This document shows positions 1 through 7,107 of a stretch of 19,620 nt of DNA, piece by piece. The position numbers were made by a program, and so were the translations under genes. Origin of the DNA: Pseudomonadota bacterium (GTDB taxonomy: Bacteria; Pseudomonadota; Gammaproteobacteria; Burkholderiales; Burkholderiaceae_B); contig JAEZBO010000233.1 of NCBI GenBank assembly GCA_023427085.1, forward strand, positions 1-19,620. Direction: 5' to 3'. Position 1 is the first letter of the stretch. Every line of letters starts with the position of its first letter. The notes beneath the pieces were generated by a model. It was not told the DNA's origin and did no database searches. It worked only from the letters and a program-made list of their open reading frames with translations.

Positions 1-2
1 TC

Positions 3-692
3 GCCGCGCGCGCGCGGCGGCGCGGGGTGCAGCTGGTGGTCGACAACTGCTTCTGCACCCCGGTGCTGCAGCGGCCGCTGGAGCTGGGCGCCGACATCAT
101 CGTCCATTCGGCCACCAAGTACCTCGACGGCCAGGGCCGGGTGCTCGGGGGCGCGGTCCTCGGGCGCAAGGACTACGTGAAGGAGAAGCTCGAGCCGGTG
201 CTGCGCTTCGGCGGGCCGACCATGTCGGCCTTCAATGCCTGGGTGCTCGCCAAGGGCCTGGAAACGCTGCCGCTGCGCATGCGCCAGCAGTCGGCCAATG
301 CACTCGAGGTGGCACGTTGGCTGGAGCGGCAGCCGCAGGTGCAGCGCGTGCTGTACCCCGGGCTCGAGAGCCATCCGCAGCACGACATCGCCAGGCGCCA
401 GCAAGCAGCGGCCGGACCCGTGCTGTGCTTCGAGGTGAAGGGCGCGGATCGCGATGAGGCCAGGGCCAATGCCTGGAAGGTCGTGGACAACTGCCGGCTG
501 CTGTCCATTACCGCCAACCTCGGCGACGTGAAGACCACCATCACCCATCCGGCGAGCACCACGCATGGCCGCATGGCGCCGGCGGTGCGCGAAGCAGCCG
601 GTATTACGGAAGGCCTGCTGCGCATCGCGGTGGGCCTGGAGTCGCCGCGAGACGTCTGCCTCGACCTGCAGCGCGGCCTGCAGGCGGCCTGA
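3..692 (+). CDS. metZ: O-succinylhomoserine sulfhydrylase, C-terminal part (5' truncated by window edge)
   Basis: PLP-dependent Cys/Met-metabolism enzyme (gamma family, fold type I) that makes homocysteine from O-succinylhomoserine and sulfide in the cytoplasm. The frame is open from base 3, so the gene begins outside the window; the GTG at 27 is an internal Val codon, not a start. The motif VVDNCFCTP is followed by SATKYLDGQG, whose Lys (codon 117-119) is the expected Schiff-base lysine. The C-terminal signatures TITHPASTTHGR and LLRIAVGLES are typical of the family. About 229 residues of a usual ~390-400 are present. MetZ is favoured over MetB or MetY because of the VDNCFCTP and DGQGR contexts, but cystathionine gamma-synthase cannot be excluded by eye. 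The next gene starts 65 bases downstream on the same strand with no obvious terminator between them. Confidence 0.87.
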   Translation, partial: AARARRRGVQLVVDNCFCTPVLQRPLELGADIIVHSATKYLDGQGRVLGGAVLGRKDYVKEKLEPVLRFGGPTMSAFNAWVLAKGLETLPLRMRQQSANALEVARWLERQPQVQRVLYPGLESHPQHDIARRQQAAAGPVLCFEVKGADRDEARANAWKVVDNCRLLSITANLGDVKTTITHPASTTHGRMAPAVREAAGITEGLLRIAVGLESPRDVCLDLQRGLQAA

Positions 693-757
693 CGGCCGGC
701 GCTTCGACGCCCGGCCGGAGGCAATCGAATGCCAGCGACCCGCAACGGACACGTACC

Positions 758-2188
758 ATGATCGACTTCGATGGCTTCCTGTCGCTGCTGCAGTGTCCGC
801 TGTGCAGCGGCAGCCTGTCGTTCAAGCCAACGCACGTCCCACCCGACCAGGGTCGATACGGCATCCTGAGCTGCCGCTGCAGCCGCTATCCGCTGATCGA
901 CGACGTGCCGGTGCTGATGCGCGGCCCCATCGGCATCATTTCGCACTGGAACGATGGGGCGATCCATGTCGGACCGACTGCGCAGGCGCTCGTCGCCGCG
1001 CTCGAGGCCGGCGCCACCACCGAGTCGCTGCTCGATTGCCAGGTGTTCCCGCGCCGCTATCCGCTGCAGGGCCGGCTGGGCCGCGCGCACCTCTGGCCGG
1101 CGGCGCTGGGCGAGCGCGCGGGGCTCGCACAGACCCGGGCCGGACTGCGTCGCCTCATCGATGGCGCGGCAGGGCCGGTGGTGGCACAGGACGTCTTCGA
1201 CTTCTTCTATTCCCGGCGCTCGGGCAACAACCCTTACCTGGCGGAATATTTCCTCAACCGCTTCGTGATGCCTCGCTATCTGTCGGCGATGGCGCTGGTG
1301 CAGCGGCTGGAGGCGAGCGACCGGCCGGTGCTCGACATCGCCTGCGGCTACGGTCATTTCGAGCACTACCTGACGCAGCGCTCGCGCCGCACGCCGGCGA
1401 TCGGCATCGATTTCAACTTCTACCAGGTCTGGGGCGCGCGACGCTGGGTCGCGCCGCAGGCCTGGTTCGCCTGCTGCGACGCCAGCATCCCGCTGCCCTT
1501 CAGGTCCGACAGCTTCTCCGGCTCCATCTGCTCGGACGCATTCATGCTGCTGCCGGAGAAGCCGCTGCTGGTGTCGGAGGTCGAACGGGTTGCGCCCGGC
1601 CGTCCGGCAATTTATGCGCGGGTCGGCAACAAGGGCGTCAGCCCGCCCAATCCACCGCAGGGCGGCGAGATGCGGCCGGAGGAGTACTGGGATCTGTTCG
1701 GGCGCGAACAGACCCGTTACTTCGCCGACGACGGGCTGTGGAAGGACTACCTCATGCGGCGTAACCCGCTCGAGCGCGGGCCGGCGCCGCTGGAGGACCT
1801 GCGCTGGGAGAAGTACCTCAGCTTCGTGAGGCATCCGCAGGCGCTGTCGCAGCAGGGCGAAGCCGAAGGCGTCTGGTGCCATGGCATCGGTAGGCTGGCC
1901 CTCAATCCGGTCCTGCGCGTCGTCGCCGACCGGCCCGAAGCCATCGACATCGAGTTCATGTATCGCACCGCCTGGGGAGCCTACGAGGACGCCGACATGA
2001 TGAGCTACACCCAGCGCTGGGCGACGATCGGCAAGGCCCAATTGCGCGAGGCGCTGGCCGATCCCGCCGGCGCGGCCGCCAGCGAATTGATCGAGCGGTT
2101 TGTCCTGATCGGGGTTCCGCAGGTCTACCTGCGCGATCCCTGGGAGCGGCGCTTGCTCGCTGCAGCCGATTCGACGCGCCGGACGTAA
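758..2188 (+). CDS. SAM-dependent methyltransferase with Trm112-like N-terminal Cys motif (copy 1, intact)
   Basis: A 476-residue protein of unknown substrate. The N-terminus (1-55) resembles a Trm112/YcaR-type zinc-binding module: C13-x2-C16, then C39-x-C41, then SRYPLIDDVPVL. Residues 56-185 are not recognised and include SRRSGNNPYLAEYFLNRF. A class I methyltransferase fold follows: motif I VLDIACGYGH (191-200), the acidic strand-2 end GIDFNFYQ, a motif-III-like DASIPLPF, and AFMLLPEKPLL. The roughly 180-residue C-terminal region ends near FVLIGVPQVYLRD and is not recognised. ATG 758 has only a weak ribosome-binding site, but the Cys motif starts 12 codons in, which supports it. A second copy lies 131 bases downstream. 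No biosynthetic cluster is visible nearby, so a small-molecule, lipid or glycan target cannot be chosen. Methyltransferase fold: confident. Function: unknown. Confidence 0.85.
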   Translation: MIDFDGFLSLLQCPLCSGSLSFKPTHVPPDQGRYGILSCRCSRYPLIDDVPVLMRGPIGIISHWNDGAIHVGPTAQALVAALEAGATTESLLDCQVFPRRYPLQGRLGRAHLWPAALGERAGLAQTRAGLRRLIDGAAGPVVAQDVFDFFYSRRSGNNPYLAEYFLNRFVMPRYLSAMALVQRLEASDRPVLDIACGYGHFEHYLTQRSRRTPAIGIDFNFYQVWGARRWVAPQAWFACCDASIPLPFRSDSFSGSICSDAFMLLPEKPLLVSEVERVAPGRPAIYARVGNKGVSPPNPPQGGEMRPEEYWDLFGREQTRYFADDGLWKDYLMRRNPLERGPAPLEDLRWEKYLSFVRHPQALSQQGEAEGVWCHGIGRLALNPVLRVVADRPEAIDIEFMYRTAWGAYEDADMMSYTQRWATIGKAQLREALADPAGAAASELIERFVLIGVPQVYLRDPWERRLLAAADSTRRT

Positions 2189-2319
2189 CACTTTTTCACG
2201 GCGTCTGCCGCCGTCGGCGAGCCTGCGGTTGTGGCAGAGTCTTGGACGGCGGCAGGGTTTTGGAAGGTTGACGCGACGGCAGGTGCCGGGCGTGCCTGGC
2301 CGCCTCCACAAGGTCCGTC

Positions 2320-3782
2320 ATGAGAAGCTTCGATTGGTTCGTCTCCCTCCTGCGCTGTCCCGGCTGCAGGGAAGGGTTCTCGTTCACGCCGGTGACCGCG
2401 AGGGCGGCATCATCGGATGCCGGGAGCGGCCGCTACGGCGTGCTCCAGTGCACGTGCAGCCGCTATCCGGTGATCGACGACGTGCCGGTGCTGATGAAGG
2501 GACCCGTCGGCATCGTTTCGCACTGGAACGACGGGATGATCCATTCCGGGCCCACCTCGGCCGAGCTGGTGGCCTCCATCGAGCGGGGCGCCACCACCGA
2601 AGTGCTGATCGACTGCCTTGCCTTTCCGCGCCGCTATCCGCTGCAGGGACGGCTCAGCCGGCGACATCTGTGGCCCGATGCGCTCGGCCGGCGAGCCGGG
2701 CTCGCCCAGACTCGCAGCGGCCTGCGCAAGCTGCTCGAGCGCGACCAGGGCGGCCTGCTGGCGCAGGACGTGTTCGAGTTCTTCTATTCGAGGCGCTCCG
2801 GCAACAACACCTATCTCGCGGAGTACTTCCTGAACCGCTTCGTGATGCCGCGCTATCTCTCGGCGATGGCGCTGGTGCAGCGGTTGCCGGCCAGCGACCA
2901 GCCGGTGCTGGACATTGCCTGCGGCTATGGCCACATCGAGCACTACCTGACGCGTCGCCGGCGCAGCACCCCGACAATCGGCATCGACTTCAATTTCTAC
3001 CAGCTCTGGGGTGCGCGCCGCTGCGTCGCACCGGATGCCCGCTTCGTCTGCTGCGATGCCTCGGCGCCGCTGCCATTCGCGGATGACAGCTTCTCGGGTG
3101 CGCTGTGCTCCGACGCTTTCATGTATCTGCCCGACAAGCCGCAGCTGCTGGGCGAGGTGGACCGCATCGCCCCGGGTCGTCCGGCCATCTTCACCCGCGT
3201 CGGAAACAAGTCGGTCGGGCCGCCCAATCCGCGGCATGGCGGTGAGCTGCTGCCGGAGCAGTATTGGGATCTCTTCGGGCGTGACCGCACCCGTCATTTC
3301 GCCGACGCGACGCTCTGGAAGGACTACCTGGCGCGGCGCAATCCACTGCACCGCGCGCCGGGATCGCTGGAGGACCTGGCGTGGGAGAAGTACCTCACCT
3401 TCGTGGCAACCCGCAGGGGCTGTCGGCGGAGGGCGAACCGGATGGGGTGTGGCCTCATGGGATCGGTCGCCTCGCGCTCAACACCGTGATCGGCGTGACC
3501 GGCAATCACCCGGATGCGCTCGACACCGAGTTCATGTACCGCAGCGTCTGGGGCGCCTACGAGGATGCCGACATGATGGGCTACACCGAGCGCTGGGGCC
3601 GGCTCGACAAGGCGCAGGTACGCGAGGCACTGGCCAATCCCAACGGCGAGGCGGCCAGGCGACTGATCGAGCGCTTCGTGCTGATCGGCATGCCCGACCA
3701 CTACGTCCGCGACCGCCTCGCCCCCTACCTCGGCGGCTCACCCGAAGAAACCGGCGCCGAATCCGGCCTGCGCGCCGCCTGA
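2320..3782 (+). pseudogene. Tandem paralogue of the preceding methyltransferase, broken by a one-base frameshift
   Basis: From ATG 2320 (AAGG seven bases upstream) the frame matches copy 1 almost throughout: C-x2-C, C-x-C, SRYPVIDDVPVL, FYSRRSGNN, motif I VLDIACGYGH, GIDFNFYQ. After ...WEKYLTFV (gtg at 3403-3405) homology leaves this frame, which runs on as unrelated residues to a stop at 3487-3489. It resumes one base out of step with NPQGLSAEGEPDGVW and continues to the true end at TGA 3780-3782. Copy 1 reads WEKYLSFV then HPQALSQQGEAEGVW at the same place, so one base appears to be missing next to 3405/3406. With that base restored the protein would be about 487 residues. Downstream codons still look protein-like, so the lesion is recent or is a sequencing error. 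If real, the product lacks its last ~120 native residues but keeps the methyltransferase core. Confidence 0.8.
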
Positions 3783-3784
3783 GG

Positions 3785-3953
3785 CAGCAGCCGCCGAGGA
3801 TCGGGCTCTGCCCGGCCGCTGCCGGCGCCCCCCTCGTCCCCGGCATCGGGTGCCACCCAGCCAAACCCGGCCTCCCCCTCCGCACCACTCACCGCCCCGC
3901 ACCCAGCAGCCGCCGCGGAGCGGGCTTTGCCCGGCCGCTGGCGGCGCCCCCCT
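3785..3953. repeat. Imperfect ~50-bp direct repeat, two copies 119 bases apart
   Basis: Bases 3785-3834 and 3904-3953 share a common pattern: CAGCAGCCGCCG, then GGGCT(C/T)TGCCCGGCCGCTG, then CGGCGCCCCCCT. They differ by only a few substitutions. The repeats lie just after the end of the second methyltransferase copy and before the hairpin cluster at 3947. They look like one unit of an intergenic GC-rich repeat family rather than coding DNA. Confidence 0.7.
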
Positions 3954-4008
3954 TGGAAGCGCGGAGCGCTTCAAAGGGGGGTAGGCGCGCGAAGCGCGCC
4001 AAGGGGGG
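3947..4008. repeat. Nested C-tract inverted repeats; possible bidirectional terminator or REP-like element
   Basis: Arm 3947-3961 (CCCCCCTTGGAAGCG) pairs with 3967-3981 (CGCTTCAAAGGGGGG) with one mismatch and a 5-base loop. A second perfect hairpin, GGCGCGC-GAA-GCGCGCC, sits at 3984-4000. The first ten bases (CCCCCCTTGG) can alternatively pair perfectly with CCAAGGGGGG at 3999-4008, enclosing everything else. The element lies between convergent genes, right after the 3' end of the permease gene on the minus strand, so it could end transcription from both sides. There is no U-tract. Elements of this shape are, as I recall, dispersed in some Burkholderiales genomes. Confidence 0.7.
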
Positions 4009-4011
4009 ATC

Positions 4012-4851
4012 TCATCTGATCCCCGCACGCATGAACGACTGCACGAACTGCCGCTGAAACAGCAGGAACCCGACCAACAGCGGCGCCGACGTCATCAGCG
4101 TCGCCGCGGTGATGATCGACCAGTCCACCCCCTGGTCGGTCGATGAGAAGACCTGCAGCCCCACCGTGAGCGGACGCGACTCGACCGAGATGGTGATGAT
4201 CAGCGGCCAGAGGAAGTTGTTCCAGTGGTGGCTGACCGAGACCAGTGCGTAGGCGAGATAGACGGGCCGCGCCAGCGGGACGTAGACCTTGAGGAGCACC
4301 TGCAAGGCACTGGCGCCCTCGACGCGAGCCGCATCGTCCAGCTCCATCGGCACCGTCTTGAAGGTCTGGCGCAGCAGGAAGATGCCGAAGGCGGACGCGA
4401 AGTACGGCAGGCCGATGGCGAGCAGCGTATCGCGCAGCCCCAGCTGGCTCATCGTGCGGTAGTTCTCGACGATCAGCACGTCCGGCATCACCATCAGCTG
4501 CAGCAGCACCAGGAAGAACATCAGGTCGCGGCCGGGAAAGGTGAACCGGGCGAAGGCATAGGCGGCAAGCGTGCCGAGAACCATCTGCGCTGCCAGGATC
4601 ATCACCACCAGCAGGCAGGTGTTGAGGAAGTAGCGCGCGAACGGCGCCGCCTGCCAGGCGTTGACGAAATTGTCCAGCGTCAGCGGCGCGGTCAGCTCGA
4701 AGCGGGTGGAATACTCGGCTGGATGGAACGCCGTCCAGACGGCGTACGCGAGCGGCAGCAGCCACAGCAGCGCGAGCAGCCAGGCGCCGACGGTCTCGAG
4801 CAGATGGCTGGCGGCCGACGGCTTCATCACGGGCGGGGATTGCGGCGTCAC
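4012..4851 (-). CDS. Carbohydrate ABC transporter permease, UgpE/MalG type
   Basis: Inner-membrane permease of a carbohydrate-uptake-1 family importer, 279 residues (family usually 270-300). It shows an N-terminal hydrophobic segment (AWLLALLWLLPLAYAVW), a periplasmic loop, and further membrane segments. The cytoplasmic EAA loop reads ELDDAARVEGASALQVLLKVYVPL at about 185-208 and would dock on the ATPase; FVQSFMRAGIR at the C-terminus resembles the family ending KGFVAGAVKG. ATG at 4851 overlaps the stop of the upstream permease gene (4848-4851, ATGA), so translation is probably coupled. It is the last gene of the set and is followed by the hairpin repeats at 3947-4008. The substrate cannot be read from the permease; a sugar or glycerol-3-phosphate is likely from its neighbours. 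Confidence 0.93.
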   Translation of the reverse strand: MTPQSPPVMKPSAASHLLETVGAWLLALLWLLPLAYAVWTAFHPAEYSTRFELTAPLTLDNFVNAWQAAPFARYFLNTCLLVVMILAAQMVLGTLAAYAFARFTFPGRDLMFFLVLLQLMVMPDVLIVENYRTMSQLGLRDTLLAIGLPYFASAFGIFLLRQTFKTVPMELDDAARVEGASALQVLLKVYVPLARPVYLAYALVSVSHHWNNFLWPLIITISVESRPLTVGLQVFSSTDQGVDWSIITAATLMTSAPLLVGFLLFQRQFVQSFMRAGIR

Positions 4852-5738
4852 TGGTAGTGGGTCCGGCGGTCGAGGAAGCGGAACTTGACGAAGGCGGTGA
4901 TCGCCAGGATCAGCAGGAGCACGACGGTGATGGCCGCCGCATAGGCGGAATCCCAGAAGCTGAAGCCGACCTGGTAGATGTAGTACAGCAGCAGCGAGCT
5001 GGCGTTGTTGGGTCCGCCGCGGGTCATGACGATGATGTGATCGACGAGCCGGAAGGAATTGATCAGCGCGTTGATGAGCACGAAGATCGTGGTCGGCATC
5101 AGAAGCGGGAACAGCACCCGCCAGAAGTATTGCCAGCGCGACGCGCCCTCAAGCGCCGCCGCCTCGGCCAGCGTCGGCGAGATCTGCTGCAGGGCAGCCA
5201 GGTAGAAGATCATGAAGAAACCCGCTTCCTTCCAGATCGCGACCACGATCAGCGCGCCGAGGACCGTATCCGGATTGCCGAGCCAGTTACGGCCCGGCAG
5301 TCCGACGAGGTTGGTGAGCTGGTCGAGCAAGCCGTACTGCGGCGTGTAGAAGAACAGCCAGATGTTCGCCACCGCGATCATCGGCAGCACCGTGGGCGTG
5401 AAGTAGGCGAGCCGCAGGAAACCGCGGCCGGCGATGCGTCGGTTGACCCACAGCGCCATCACGATCGCCAAGGCGATCGACAGCGGGATGGTGCCGAGCG
5501 CGAACCACAGGTTGTTGACCAGCGACTGCCAGAAGACCGGATCCTCCACCATCAACTGGTAGTTCTCCAGGCCGACGAAGACCGGCGGGCGGCTGCCCTT
5601 GGGAGTGGAGAAGAAGCTGTGCCAGGTAGTCGCGATGGCCGGATAGTGGGTGAAGCCGACGAGCAGCACCATCGCCGGCAGCAAGAGCAGCCAGCCGATG
5701 ACTGACTGCGACGGCCCTCTCGAGAAGACACGGGTCAT
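4848..5738 (-). CDS. Carbohydrate ABC transporter permease, UgpA/MalF type
   Basis: Partner membrane subunit of the same importer, 296 residues. It has six predicted hydrophobic stretches, including VIGWLLLLPAMVLLVGF near the N-terminus and AAAITVVLLLILAITAFVKF near the C-terminus. The family landmarks VFVGLENYQ (periplasmic loop), the EAA loop (LAEAAALEGASRWQYFWRVLFPLL) and VMTRGGP are present. ATG 5738 is preceded by GAGGG about ten bases upstream and lies 37 bases after the stop of the binding-protein frame. The gene ends overlapping the start of the second permease by four bases. The order binding protein, UgpA-like, UgpE-like is the usual operon order; the ATP-binding subunit is not in the window. 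Confidence 0.93.
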   Translation of the reverse strand: MTRVFSRGPSQSVIGWLLLLPAMVLLVGFTHYPAIATTWHSFFSTPKGSRPPVFVGLENYQLMVEDPVFWQSLVNNLWFALGTIPLSIALAIVMALWVNRRIAGRGFLRLAYFTPTVLPMIAVANIWLFFYTPQYGLLDQLTNLVGLPGRNWLGNPDTVLGALIVVAIWKEAGFFMIFYLAALQQISPTLAEAAALEGASRWQYFWRVLFPLLMPTTIFVLINALINSFRLVDHIIVMTRGGPNNASSLLLYYIYQVGFSFWDSAYAAAITVVLLLILAITAFVKFRFLDRRTHYQ

Positions 5739-5775
5739 CGGTCGGCTGCCCTCATCCGGCTGCGCAGGCTCCCGT

Positions 5776-7107
5776 TCAGCGCTTGTAGCTGCGCAGGATG
5801 CGGCTGGCCTCGCGCTGGGCCTCGGTGAGCGCAGGGCCCGGCTGCTTGGCGCCGGTCAGCGCCGCCTGCAAGCCGTCGTTGAGCGCCTTGGTCACGCGCT
5901 GGTTGTCGTGGGTCGAGAGCTCCGCCACGGAATGCTCGAGCTGGTCGCGAGCGACCACGGCAGCCGGCACTTCCTTGACGTAGTCCTTCATCACCTGCGT
6001 TTCCCAGGCATCCGGACGCACCGCCACGTAGCCGGTGGCAATGCTCCACTGGGCGGCGCGCTCGGGGCTGGTGAGCCACTTCATGAACTGCAGGGAAGCC
6101 TTCTGCTCCGCCGGGGTCGTCTTCTTGAAGACGTAGAAGTTGCCCCCGCCGGTGGGGCTGCCGCGCCGCTTGTTGGCCGGGAGCATCGCGACGCCGAACG
6201 GGAAGCTGGCGTTGGTGCGGATGTTGGTCAGGTTGCCGGTGGTGGTCCAGATCATCGCCGCCTTCTGCTCGAGGAAGTCCTTTGGCGTCGTCCCCCATTC
6301 GATGACACCGCCCGGCATCACCTTGTGCTTGGCCGAGAGGTCGACCCAGTACTGCAGCGCCTCGACCGAACCCGGCTTGTCGAAATACGTCTCGTTGCCG
6401 GCTTCGTTCATCAGGATCGTGTCATTGGGGGTGGTCAGCCCCTGGAACAGCCAGTACGGGAAGCCGCTCGAGGGGATCTTGACGCCCCACTGGGCGACGT
6501 TGCCGTTGGCATCGGTCTTGGTGAGCTTCTTCGCGAAATCGACCATCTCGGCCCAGGTCTGCGGGCCCTTCTCCGGATCGAGGCCGGCCTCCTTGAAGAG
6601 GTTCTTGTTCCAGTAGAGCACGATGGTCGAGCGCTGGAACGGCACGCCCCAGATCTTGCCCTCGGTCATGCTGTTCATCATGAAGGCCTTGTAGAAGCCA
6701 TCCAGCCACTTCTTGTCCTCCGGCGCCGTGGCGATGGCATCGATCGGCACGATGGCGTCCTCGTCGATCAGCGAGAACATGTCGGTGGACAGCAGCACCG
6801 CGATGTGCGGCGGCTGGCCACTCTTCACCGCCGTCATCGCCTTGACGATGCTTTCCTGGTAAGTGCCCGAGTACACCGGCTTGACGCGGATGTCGGGGTG
6901 CTCCTTCTCGAAGTCGCTGGCGAGCTGGTCGATGGTCTTGGTGACCGAGCCGCCCACCGCCACCGGGTAGAAGAAGGTGAGTTCCACCGGGCCCTGGGCC
7001 TGCAGCCGCCCGATGGCCGGCGATGCCAGGGCCGCGCCGCCGAGGACTTTCAGCGCGGCACGGCGGGAGGGCACCGTCGCGGCGGCAGGCAGCGGCGCCG
7101 CGCCCAT
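5776..7107 (-). CDS. Extracellular solute-binding protein (UgpB-like), as a possible separate translation unit
   Basis: If translated on its own from ATG 7107, this is a 443-residue binding protein of the carbohydrate importer. The N-terminus carries a Tat-type signal, SRRAALKVLGGAALASPA, with cleavage probably near LQAQ. The mature part matches the UgpB/MalE-like family in order: VELTFFYPVAVGG, KPVYSGTYQESIVKAMTAV, LYWNKNLFKEAGLDPEKGPQTWAEM, then a region near the C-terminus resembling E. coli UgpB (AMIWTTTGNLTNI, FGVAMLPAN, WLTSPERAAQWSIATGYVAV). A GTG at 7074 (giving MPSRRAALK) is an equally plausible start. Neither start has a visible Shine-Dalgarno sequence; the bases before ATG 7107 are a GC-only run. 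The frame is open upstream into the acylase gene, so independent translation is not proven. Substrate: glycerol-3-phosphate diester or sugar by family resemblance only. Confidence 0.8.
   Translation of the reverse strand: MGAAPLPAAATVPSRRAALKVLGGAALASPAIGRLQAQGPVELTFFYPVAVGGSVTKTIDQLASDFEKEHPDIRVKPVYSGTYQESIVKAMTAVKSGQPPHIAVLLSTDMFSLIDEDAIVPIDAIATAPEDKKWLDGFYKAFMMNSMTEGKIWGVPFQRSTIVLYWNKNLFKEAGLDPEKGPQTWAEMVDFAKKLTKTDANGNVAQWGVKIPSSGFPYWLFQGLTTPNDTILMNEAGNETYFDKPGSVEALQYWVDLSAKHKVMPGGVIEWGTTPKDFLEQKAAMIWTTTGNLTNIRTNASFPFGVAMLPANKRRGSPTGGGNFYVFKKTTPAEQKASLQFMKWLTSPERAAQWSIATGYVAVRPDAWETQVMKDYVKEVPAAVVARDQLEHSVAELSTHDNQRVTKALNDGLQAALTGAKQPGPALTEAQREASRILRSYKR

Noticed and set aside
173..2311. 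Long minus-strand open frame opposite metZ and the first methyltransferase
   Set aside because: No domain is recognisable, and the + strand has conserved motifs over the same bases; this is a GC-driven antisense frame.
3490..4057. + strand open frame running through the repeat cluster (3011-4057)
   Set aside because: It is the third frame of the methyltransferase copy and then translates the GC hairpins; its Arg/Pro/Ser-rich product has no family resemblance.
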